From positions 1-57,841 of the forward strand of contig JBBQWZ010000045.1 in NCBI GenBank assembly GCA_038210135.1: a stretch of DNA of 57,841 nt. Reading direction: 5' to 3'. Of the stretch, positions 46,567 through 53,811 are shown piece by piece. Position 1 is the first letter of the stretch, and each line of letters opens with the position of its first letter. A program made the position numbers and the translations under genes. Origin of the DNA: JBBQWZ01 sp038210135 (GTDB taxonomy: Bacteria; Acidobacteriota; Terriglobia; Bryobacterales; Bryobacteraceae). The notes under the pieces were generated by a model that worked only from the letters and a program-made list of their open reading frames with translations, was not told where the DNA came from and did not search any database.

Positions 46567-47739
46567 TCAAGAATCCGACTTCTGCAATTCCAACATCCGC
46601 CGCACACCTTCGCGAAACATATCTGAAGCCGTCAGCAAACTCACCACCAGGTAAGCCTCGGCCTCAAAGTCGTAGAAAAATCCCGGCTGCACCATGACAC
46701 CGCAATCCTGTGCCAGCCCGAGCACCCACTGCTCCTCGCTGCGGATCCGCGGAACCTGCAACGTCGCCGACCACCCTCCTTCGACGCTCAACACCTGAAA
46801 CGCTGAACCCGCGACGCTCGACCGCAAAAACTCCAAATTCGCCACCGTCCGCGCCGCAATCTGACTCTGTACCGCATCGCCAGCCTCGATCAATCGCGGC
46901 AGCGCCACCTGCACTGGCGTACCCACCGACAGATACGTATCGGCGATCAACTCCAATCGGCCGAACGCTTCCTCCGCGCCTGGACCTCCCACGACCATCC
47001 AGCCGCACTTCAACTGCGGCAGCCCGGCGACCTTCGACAGTCCGCTCAAGCAAAACGTCAGCGTCTCTTCAACGCCCGTCAGCGTCCGCACCCTTCCGCC
47101 CGACTCGCCGAATCCATAATCCGCGAACACCTCGTCCGAAACAATCGCCACACGGTGCCGCGCGCACAGAGCCGTAAGTGGCGCCAGCTCCGCCTGCTTC
47201 AAGAACGAACCTGTCGGATTGTTCGGATTCACCAGCACCAGCGCCCGCGTTCGATCGTTGAAGCTCGCCGACAGTTCTCCGAAATCGATGTGCCACGCGC
47301 CGTCATATCGCAACGGATACTGCCGCACCGCCACCGATTCAAGCGTCGCTAGAAATTCGAACAACGGATACGACGGACGCGGCACAAGAATTTCATCGCC
47401 CGGATCGCACAGCAGCTTGAACAGGTACGCGTACGCTTCACTCGTCGAAGCCGTAATCAGGATGCGTGCGGTATCCACCGCGAAACCCCGTTTGCGGTAG
47501 TAACCGCTCGCCGCGTCGCGCGCCACGGCCAGCCCTGCCGGATTCGGATCGTATGACATCGTCCGCGGATCCGCCAAAGCATGCAGAATTTCCGAAACCG
47601 GATACGCGAATCCGGCCCGCATAGGATTCGACTCGGTGAGATCCAGCAGCCGCTTGCCGCTACGGCGCTTCCGCGCAATCAATTCGCTGATTGGATTCGG
47701 CCGCAAGTCGGCTGGAAGCCGCCGCGAAAAGCCGCTCAC
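46567..47739 (-). CDS. PLP-dependent class I/II aminotransferase
   Basis: A 390-residue fold-type I aminotransferase. Visible motifs are the aspartate-aminotransferase-like NPNNPTG (171-177), SDEVFADY (201-208) and the PLP-binding Lys236 in LSGLSKVAGLP. The opening (MSGFSRRLPADLRPNPISEL) and LTESNPMRAGF are reminiscent of aspartate/alanine-type transaminases. The amino donor cannot be named. The start overlaps the stop of the LD-carboxypeptidase gene by four bases, so the pair may handle amino acids released from peptidoglycan; that link is inferred from coupling only. Confidence 0.86.
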   Translation of the reverse strand: MSGFSRRLPADLRPNPISELIARKRRSGKRLLDLTESNPMRAGFAYPVSEILHALADPRTMSYDPNPAGLAVARDAASGYYRKRGFAVDTARILITASTSEAYAYLFKLLCDPGDEILVPRPSYPLFEFLATLESVAVRQYPLRYDGAWHIDFGELSASFNDRTRALVLVNPNNPTGSFLKQAELAPLTALCARHRVAIVSDEVFADYGFGESGGRVRTLTGVEETLTFCLSGLSKVAGLPQLKCGWMVVGGPGAEEAFGRLELIADTYLSVGTPVQVALPRLIEAGDAVQSQIAARTVANLEFLRSSVAGSAFQVLSVEGGWSATLQVPRIRSEEQWVLGLAQDCGVMVQPGFFYDFEAEAYLVVSLLTASDMFREGVRRMLELQKSDS

Positions 47740-48764
47740 ACGCAGGCTGCCTCGTCCACCGTTAATGTTCCGCGATCCGCATCGAGCGTCGCCATCACGC
47801 CCTCGGGCAGCGTCAACTGGTCGTCGGTGTGGCCGATCGTCAGTCCGCTCAACACCGGCGTCTTCAGCGTCCGCAGAATCGCGTCCACCGTCTCACTCAG
47901 GCCGAATGGCGACGCCGTGGACGGCTTAAAATCGCGCGCCCCGCAATCCGCGCATTCTCCCCACACGATGCCCGCCGCCTGGTCCAGCTTACCCGCCAGT
48001 TTCAAATGCGTCAGCATGCGGTCGATGCTGTACGCCTGCTCGTCCACGTCTTCGAGGAACAGGATCCGCCCCCGCGTCTCGATCTCGTACGGAGTGCCCA
48101 TCGTCGCGCAGATCAGCGACAGGTTGCCGCCAATCAGCGGACCCCGTGCTGTGCCTCCGCGGATCGCCCGCAGCGAGTGCGCCGGACGCAGCGCGTTGGT
48201 CTCTCCCGGATTCGTAAGCGGCCCCAGCGGAGCTGTTCCGAATAACGCCCGCCGGTAACCTTCCTGCGTGTACGCCGTAAATCGCGACGTCGTGACCGGG
48301 CCGTGAAACGTCACCAGCCCGGCCTTCCTCTGGATCGCCAGGTGCAGCGCCGTAATGTCGCTGTAGCCGATGAAGACCTTCGGATTCCGCCGGATCAAAT
48401 CGTAATCGATGCGGTCGAGCAGCTGCCCCGCGCCGTACCCGCCGCGCACGCACATGACCGCTTTGATCTGCGGGTCCGCGAACATCGCATGCAGATCGGC
48501 CACCCTGTGCTCGATGGTTTCCGCGAAGTTGGCGCGCCGCCCCACGTTTGCGCCCCACTTCGGTTTCAGGTCGAAGTACCGCATAGTGCGCTCGACCACC
48601 ACCATCCGGTCCGGATCCATAATCGGCGTGGACGGAGTCACCAAGCCCACCGCGTCGCCCGCCCGCAAAGCCCGCGGCTTCACCAGAGCAGGTCCCGGTT
48701 GGCCCGCCGCGGACGTTGCCGCTACAACTCCCGCGGCGGCTCTAAGAAAATGTCTGCGCTGCAT
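47736..48764 (-). CDS. LD-carboxypeptidase (S66 family) with Tat signal
   Basis: A 342-residue serine peptidase. S66 enzymes remove the terminal D-alanine from murein tetrapeptides during recycling; the MccF branch cleaves microcin C. The triad is visible: Ser135 in GYSDIT, Glu238 in LFLEDVDE and His312 in TIGHTDDQ. RGGYGAGQLL at 107-116 is also typical. The N terminus MQRRHFLRAAAG is a twin-arginine signal, so the enzyme is probably exported folded, which is unusual for a family that is often cytoplasmic. It is coupled to the aminotransferase gene by an ATGA overlap. Confidence 0.87.
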   Translation of the reverse strand: MQRRHFLRAAAGVVAATSAAGQPGPALVKPRALRAGDAVGLVTPSTPIMDPDRMVVVERTMRYFDLKPKWGANVGRRANFAETIEHRVADLHAMFADPQIKAVMCVRGGYGAGQLLDRIDYDLIRRNPKVFIGYSDITALHLAIQRKAGLVTFHGPVTTSRFTAYTQEGYRRALFGTAPLGPLTNPGETNALRPAHSLRAIRGGTARGPLIGGNLSLICATMGTPYEIETRGRILFLEDVDEQAYSIDRMLTHLKLAGKLDQAAGIVWGECADCGARDFKPSTASPFGLSETVDAILRTLKTPVLSGLTIGHTDDQLTLPEGVMATLDADRGTLTVDEAACV

Positions 48765-48795
48765 GCGCCCACCATACTAACTTGGGCGTCCCACG

Positions 48796-49785
48796 CTATT
48801 TTTCTTTCGCGATCACGCTAACGCTGATCTGCCCGCCGGATCCGCCCGCTGTGACGTGGACTTCGCGGCCCTTCGATGCGTCCACCGCCTCCAGCACCGA
48901 CGCGTAATCGGACATCGAAGCCTGTTTGATCTCGAACCCCGCGCCTTGCAAAGCGCTTTTGTAAAACTCAATCACTTTCGCCGCGTTATCCGCCGTCTGA
49001 TACGCGAACATGAATTGCTTGCCTTCATTGGTAGACGTCGAAACCAATCCTTGCGGCGCCGAACCCGGATACGCCGGAATCCATCCCGGAGCGGCGTTGT
49101 CGCCGAATTTCATCGTGCCGTCCTTGGTTTTCACTTCCATCTTGTTGCCCGGGCCGTCGGCCGTGATCTTCACCGCCTCGTTCCCGTCGTCATCAATCGC
49201 AGTGAACGTTTTCTTCTCCGTGTCCCACTGTAACGTGACTACCTTGCCGGTCTTCCGGTCGCGGATCCGTACGGTGCCGCGCTGATCGTCGGTCGAAACC
49301 ACTTCCGCATCCGGGTTGAACGCCACCGCCATCTTCGCGAGCGCGGCCGCCGGATTCCGCTTCATCAGGTCCGGATCGAATCCGGCATTCTTCACCGCCC
49401 GGATGCCCGCCCACACGGTCAGCCCGACGGCGATCATGCCCAGAAGGAACATTCCTCCCACAATGCCGAGCACCCACCACAGCACGTTCGACTTCTTCGG
49501 AGGCGCGCCGCCCGGCTGCTGCCCGTATTGCTGCTGTTGCGGATAGCCTTGCTGTTGCGGATAACCCTGCTGTTGCGGGTAGCCCTGCTGCTGCGGATAG
49601 CCCTGCTGTTGCGGATAGCCCTGCTGCTGCGGATAGCCCTGCTGCTGCGGATAACCCTGCTGCTGCGGATAACCCTGCTGCTGCGGATTCCCCTGCTGCT
49701 GGGGATACCCTTGCTGAGACGGATAGCCCTGCTGCGGATTTTCCGGTCCTGTCGGCGGCTGATTCGGATCCATGCCCGAAATCAT
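48796..49785 (-). CDS. Membrane protein with QGYPQQ repeats and a C-terminal extracytoplasmic domain
   Basis: A protein of about 329 residues. The N-terminal 90 residues are Pro/Gln/Gly/Tyr-rich, with eleven hexapeptide units of the form QGYPQQ. A single membrane helix follows (NVLWWVLGIVGGMFLLGMIA). The rest is a soluble domain rich in beta strands (GKVVTLQWDTEKKTF), ending in a segment that may resemble a small sensor fold (VTAGGSGGQISVSVIAKEK). No enzyme motif is visible. Similar Gln/Pro/Tyr tails occur before DUF4190-like membrane domains. The start may be 49785 or the ATG at 49773; GGAG sits just before the first. It is divergent from the esterase at 49832. Confidence 0.65.
   Translation of the reverse strand: MISGMDPNQPPTGPENPQQGYPSQQGYPQQQGNPQQQGYPQQQGYPQQQGYPQQQGYPQQQGYPQQQGYPQQQGYPQQQGYPQQQQYGQQPGGAPPKKSNVLWWVLGIVGGMFLLGMIAVGLTVWAGIRAVKNAGFDPDLMKRNPAAALAKMAVAFNPDAEVVSTDDQRGTVRIRDRKTGKVVTLQWDTEKKTFTAIDDDGNEAVKITADGPGNKMEVKTKDGTMKFGDNAAPGWIPAYPGSAPQGLVSTSTNEGKQFMFAYQTADNAAKVIEFYKSALQGAGFEIKQASMSDYASVLEAVDASKGREVHVTAGGSGGQISVSVIAKEK
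49530..49737. repeat. In-gene 18-base tandem repeat encoding QGYPQQ
   Basis: About eleven copies of an 18-base unit (plus-strand form CTGCTGCTGCGGATAACC with variants) lie in phase with the minus-strand gene at 48796-49785. One unit is changed to QGNPQQ and one to QGYPSQ. Because the unit is a multiple of three, copy-number change would lengthen or shorten the protein without breaking the frame. Confidence 0.85.
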
Positions 49786-49831
49786 ACTCCATATGTATCT
49801 CGTCCGACGGACCTGATCTAATGAGAAGACC

Positions 49832-50656
49832 GTGATATCGCGCCGCGCGCTGCTCGCCTGTCTGCCGCCTGTTCTGCTCTCGGCGCAGAATTCCAACATC
49901 CTCAGCCTGCCTCCGCCGGCCGCTGACGAAGAGCCCCATTACGGCGACAACGAATTCCAACTCGGCGAATTGCGCGTTCCAAAAACCAAAGGGCCGCATC
50001 CCGTCCTCATCGTGATCCACGGCGGCTACTGGCGCGCCGGCTACGACCGCAAACACATCGGACACCTCTGCGCCGCCCTCACTGCCAAAGGACTCGCCAC
50101 CTGGAGTCTCGAATATCGCCGCCTGGGCAATCCCGGCGGAGGCTGGCCCGGAACTTTCGACGACATTCTGAAGGGCGCGGACTTCGTCAAAGACCTCGCC
50201 GCCAAACACAAGCTCGATCCCAAACGTGTCGCCGTCACCGGCCATTCCGCCGGAGGCCACCTGGCCCTGTGGCTCGCCGCCCAGCGCCCCAACCTCCTCG
50301 GAGCCATCGCTCTTGCGCCGGTCGCCGACCTCAAGCGAGGCTATGAATTGAAGCTCTCCCGCGGAGTCGTCGGCGACCTTCTCGGCGGCTCGCCCGACGA
50401 CGTGCCGGACCGCTACGCGAAAGCTTCACCTATCGAATTGCTCCCGATTCGTCCGCCCCAACGCCTAATCCACGGCGACATCGACGACGTCGTCCCCATC
50501 GACATCAGCCGCCGCTACATCGCGGCTGCGAAAGCCAAGAAGAGCAACGCTACGCTTACCGAAATTCCAAGCTGCGGCCATTTCGACTTGATTGACCCTC
50601 GCTCCAAAGCCTGGGCCACCGTCGAACAAACGGTCATGAGGATCTTCAAAAAATGA
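49832..50656 (+). CDS. Exported alpha/beta hydrolase (BD-FAE/esterase-lipase type)
   Basis: A 274-residue serine hydrolase. Residues 1-18 form a short export signal (MISRRALLACLPPVLLSA). The oxyanion motif HGGYW lies at 63-67. The nucleophile is Ser139 in GHSAGG, with Asp218 in HGDIDDVVP and His250 in CGHF. This matches small carboxyl-esterases such as bacterial feruloyl or acetyl esterases. Translation starts at GTG 49832 with a GAGAAG-like ribosome-binding site. It overlaps the following SDR gene by four bases. Confidence 0.82.
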   Translation: MISRRALLACLPPVLLSAQNSNILSLPPPAADEEPHYGDNEFQLGELRVPKTKGPHPVLIVIHGGYWRAGYDRKHIGHLCAALTAKGLATWSLEYRRLGNPGGGWPGTFDDILKGADFVKDLAAKHKLDPKRVAVTGHSAGGHLALWLAAQRPNLLGAIALAPVADLKRGYELKLSRGVVGDLLGGSPDDVPDRYAKASPIELLPIRPPQRLIHGDIDDVVPIDISRRYIAAAKAKKSNATLTEIPSCGHFDLIDPRSKAWATVEQTVMRIFKK

Positions 50657-51444
50657 ATCTCGGCTTACAAGACAAAGTTGCGCTCGTCGCCGCCTCCAGC
50701 CAGGGCCTTGGTAAAGCCGTCGCCATGGGTCTCGCGCGCGAAGGCGCGAAAATCGCTCTCTGCGCCCGCGGCTCGGAAGCCCTCGAAACCACTGCCAGCG
50801 AAATCCGCAAGGAAACCGGCGTCGAAGTCTTCGCCGCGCCAGCCGACGTCACCGCCGAATCTAGGGTTCGCAGCTATGTCGATCAGGTTATCGCCTGCTT
50901 CGGCAAGATCGACATCTGCGTCGCTAACGCCGGCGGACCGCCCGCGAAGCCGTTCGAGCAAACCACGACCGACGAATGGCGTCGCGCACTCGATCTGAAT
51001 TTCCTGAGCACTCTGTATCTCGCCCAGGCGACGCTTCCCTACATGAAGGCGCAGCGCTGGGGCCGCTTCGTCGCCATTACGTCCATCGCCATCAAACAGC
51101 CGCTGCCGAATATGGCGCTTTCAAATTCCGTGCGCTCCGCCGTCACCGGACTCCTCAAGACACTCTCAACTGAATACGCCCCGCACAACGTTCTGGTCAA
51201 CAATGTCTGCCCCGGCTATACCTCAACGTCGCGACTCACCGACCTCGCCGACGCCCTCGCAAAATCCGGCGGAACCACCCCCGCCGAAGTCGCCTCGCGC
51301 TGGACATCCCAGATTCCGCTAGGCCGCCTGGCCACGCCGCAGGAATTCGCCGACGCCGTCGTATTCCTCTGCTCGGAACGCGCCAGCTACATCACCGGAG
51401 TGTCGCTAGCCATCGACGGCGGCTACTCCAAAGGCTTGTTCTAG
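50653..51444 (+). CDS. SDR family protein with altered catalytic residues
   Basis: A 263-residue Rossmann-fold protein of the short-chain dehydrogenase family. The cofactor motif is ASSQGLG (14-20) in place of TGxxxGIG, and the NAG motif is at 92-94. Ser144 is present. The usual YxxxK is replaced by SNSVR (Ser157 and Arg161), so the normal proton donor Tyr and the Lys are missing. The C terminus is normal (ITGVSLAIDGGYSKGLF). It may be a divergent reductase of the branch named 3-oxoacyl-ACP reductase, or a non-catalytic relative. It is translationally coupled to the esterase gene. Confidence 0.8.
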   Translation: MNLGLQDKVALVAASSQGLGKAVAMGLAREGAKIALCARGSEALETTASEIRKETGVEVFAAPADVTAESRVRSYVDQVIACFGKIDICVANAGGPPAKPFEQTTTDEWRRALDLNFLSTLYLAQATLPYMKAQRWGRFVAITSIAIKQPLPNMALSNSVRSAVTGLLKTLSTEYAPHNVLVNNVCPGYTSTSRLTDLADALAKSGGTTPAEVASRWTSQIPLGRLATPQEFADAVVFLCSERASYITGVSLAIDGGYSKGLF

Positions 51445-51498
51445 CAACGAACCCAAAAACTCCGCCCGTCAGCGCGCGAATCCGCCGCAAGCGATGCA

Positions 51499-51544
51499 TC
51501 GAGGCGCGCACGAAAGCGGCACGAATGTGCCGCGAAGTAAGTGC
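51499..51544. repeat. Structured intergenic repeat, copy B
   Basis: The same 14-base left flank and nine-base right flank as 46503-46548 enclose 23 different bases. Here they form a perfect hairpin GCGGCAC-GAAT-GTGCCGC (51516-51533). Conserved flanks, constant length and a changed but still pairing stem suggest selection on structure. It lies in the 278-base gap between the SDR gene and the amidohydrolase; the rest of the gap holds nothing recognisable. Confidence 0.65.
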
Positions 51545-51722
51545 CCCAGTCCCAGCCATTTTCGACTGAGCGCCAACAGGCTTGAACGTCGTGGCGAGAG
51601 GACGCCGCGGCAGGCCCGGAATTCGAACGGCGATCGTCGGGGAACGGATGCAAAAAAATCCTGCGCTCCCGACCGTCGCTGAACACCTGCCGCCGGCAAG
51701 GCCCAAACGCTACCATCGGGGA

Positions 51723-52988
51723 ATGCGTTTCCTTCTTCTGCTCGTCGCCGCGACGGCCGCCTTCGGCCAGACTCGCGACCAACGCATCGCCCAGTTCGCC
51801 GACTCCATCCGCCAGCAGGTGATCGATTGCCGCCGCGACCTGCACATGCATCCCGAGCTTTCAAATCGCGAAGAACGAACCTCGAAACTGGTCGCCGACA
51901 AGCTGCGCGCCCTCGGCTTCGACGACGTCAAAACCGGAGTCGGAAAGTACGGCGTCGTTGGCCTGCTCAAGGGTGGGAAGCCCGGCGGAGTGGTCGCCGT
52001 CCGCGCCGACATGGACGCGCTTCCGATTACCGAAGAGAATAACGTCCCCTACAAATCGCAAAACATCGGAGTCAAACACGCCTGCGGCCACGACGGCCAC
52101 ACCTCCATCCAGCTCGGCGTCGCCGAAGTCCTCAGCAAAATGCGCTCCGACATCCGCGGAACCATCAAGTTCATCTTCCAGCCCGCCGAAGAAGGCCCGC
52201 CCTTCGGCGAAAAAGGCGGCGCGAAATACATGATCGAAGAAGGCGTCCTCGAGAATCCGCGCCCCTCCGCCATCTTCGGACTCCACGTCGGCGCGCAGAT
52301 TCCCGTCGGAAAAATCGCCTACAATTCCGGACCGCTGCTCGCCTCCACCGACACCTTCGCCATCACCATCACCGGTAAAACCGTCCACGGAGCCTACCCG
52401 CACGAAGGCATCGACGGCATCGAAGTGTCGGCCCAGGTGATCCAGGCGCTCCAAACCATTCGCAGCCGCCGCATCATCGCCAGCGAACCCATGGTCCTCA
52501 CCATCGGCAAAATCGAAGGCGGAACGCGCAACAATATTCTCGCCGGAAAAGTCCGCATGGAAGGCACCCTGCGGACCCTCAACGAAGGCGTCCGCGAACA
52601 GGTCCGTACGCTGATGCGCCAGGTCGGCCGCGGAGTCGCCGAGGCCAATGGAGCCGGCTTTCAACTCGAATGGCTAGACGAAAATCCGGTGACCTACAAC
52701 GATCCCGCGCTCACCGAGAAGTCGCTGCCCTCGCTCGCCCGCGTTTTCGGAAAGGAGAACCTCATCCGCACCGATCCGCAGATGGGCGGCGAGGACTTCG
52801 CGTATTTCCAGAAAGTGATTCCCGGCTTCTTCTACTTCCTCGGCGTCGGAAATGTAGCCAAAGGCTTCACCGCCATTCAGCACACGCCGATGTTCGATAT
52901 GGATGAAGACGCGCTCGCGCTGGGCGTCAAAGCCGAAGTGACCCTGCTGCTCGACTACCTCGATCAGTTGGGCGTCGCGCCGAAATAG
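51723..52988 (+). CDS. Secreted M20 family amidohydrolase/carboxypeptidase
   Basis: A 421-residue zinc-dependent hydrolase of the M20D type (hippurate hydrolase, IAA-amino acid hydrolase, N-acyl amidohydrolase). Residues 1-15 form a signal peptide ending FGQ. HMHPELS (41-47), the metal-binding ACGHDGHT (Cys121, His123, His126), the catalytic EE pair (156-157) and FGLHVG (His188) are present. A late MGGEDFAYF block is also present. The ATG at 51723 is preferred because it opens the signal peptide and has GGGGA just upstream. The 3' end overlaps the convergent M50 gene by 25 bases. The exact substrate is unknown. Confidence 0.87.
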   Translation: MRFLLLLVAATAAFGQTRDQRIAQFADSIRQQVIDCRRDLHMHPELSNREERTSKLVADKLRALGFDDVKTGVGKYGVVGLLKGGKPGGVVAVRADMDALPITEENNVPYKSQNIGVKHACGHDGHTSIQLGVAEVLSKMRSDIRGTIKFIFQPAEEGPPFGEKGGAKYMIEEGVLENPRPSAIFGLHVGAQIPVGKIAYNSGPLLASTDTFAITITGKTVHGAYPHEGIDGIEVSAQVIQALQTIRSRRIIASEPMVLTIGKIEGGTRNNILAGKVRMEGTLRTLNEGVREQVRTLMRQVGRGVAEANGAGFQLEWLDENPVTYNDPALTEKSLPSLARVFGKENLIRTDPQMGGEDFAYFQKVIPGFFYFLGVGNVAKGFTAIQHTPMFDMDEDALALGVKAEVTLLLDYLDQLGVAPK

Positions 52989-53674
52989 AGCAAGTTGACT
53001 GCGTGGCCCATCACAAAGATGTACATATCGCCGAACACGCGCCACGCCAGCAGCAATCCGATGAACGCGTATGCGCCGATCGAAATCCGCAATTCCGCCA
53101 GCTTGCGCGCGGCATTCTCCGGCAGAAATAAACCCAGCACGCTGAATCCGTCAAGCGGTGGAATCGGCAAGAGGTTAAAGGTCCCTAGCAAAATGTTCAG
53201 CGAGAACAGGACGCTCAGGAACACCGCGGCGCCATCCATCAATTCGCTGGACCCGGTCGCCTGGACCAGATGCATCGAAGAAAAATGGTCTGGAAACCGG
53301 AACAGCCTCGCCGCGAATCCGACCCGCATCAGGACAGCGGCGATGATCACCAGGGTAAAGTTCGCCATCGGGCCCGCTAGCGACATCCACGCCGCGCGCT
53401 TCGGATAACGCTGCGACCAGAATGGATCGAACGGCGCGCTCGCCCAGCCGATCAACCCGGTTCCGGTGAAGAGACCCAATAGCGGCATCAACACCATGCC
53501 GAACGGCTCCCGCCGGATGTGCGGCCACGGGCTCAGCGTCACTTGACCGCCCAAAAACGCCGTCGGATCGCCTCCCCACTTCGCCGCCAACGCATGCGCC
53601 GCCTCGTGGCAAACCGTCGAGAACAGAAACACCATGTACTGAATCAGGCTCAGCGCCGGATCGATCGAATTCAT
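52964..53674 (-). CDS. Site-2 protease family (M50) membrane metallopeptidase
   Basis: A 236-residue polytopic membrane protein with the zinc motif HEAAH (residues 23-27) in its first helix and the second ligand motif NLLPIPPLDG (Asp175). AGPMANF near residue 100 is also typical. It has no PDZ domain, which matches the short rhomboid-like SpoIVFB-type branch often found in acidobacteria and other soil bacteria. Such proteases cut membrane-embedded substrates, sometimes anti-sigma factors. No substrate can be assigned. Its end overlaps the amidohydrolase gene. Confidence 0.85.
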   Translation of the reverse strand: MNSIDPALSLIQYMVFLFSTVCHEAAHALAAKWGGDPTAFLGGQVTLSPWPHIRREPFGMVLMPLLGLFTGTGLIGWASAPFDPFWSQRYPKRAAWMSLAGPMANFTLVIIAAVLMRVGFAARLFRFPDHFSSMHLVQATGSSELMDGAAVFLSVLFSLNILLGTFNLLPIPPLDGFSVLGLFLPENAARKLAELRISIGAYAFIGLLLAWRVFGDMYIFVMGHAVNLLYFGATPN

Positions 53675-53811
53675 TCAGTTCCATGGTAGCGTGCCCCCGT
53701 GGCATCACCGTGGCATAGGCCTCCGGCCTGTGCAAACCAAATCAAATCCCCCCCCATGAAGCGCCAAGCCCCCAACATTCCCGCTACGATAAAATAACTT
53801 CTCGCATCTTC

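Noticed and set aside
49530..49737. CRISPR-like array
   Set aside because: The repeats are contiguous 18-base units without spacers and are in phase with a protein-coding frame.
53675..53811. tRNA-Sec gene next to selB
   Set aside because: No roughly 95-base structure with a UCA anticodon and long variable arm could be drawn here or in 55669-55867.
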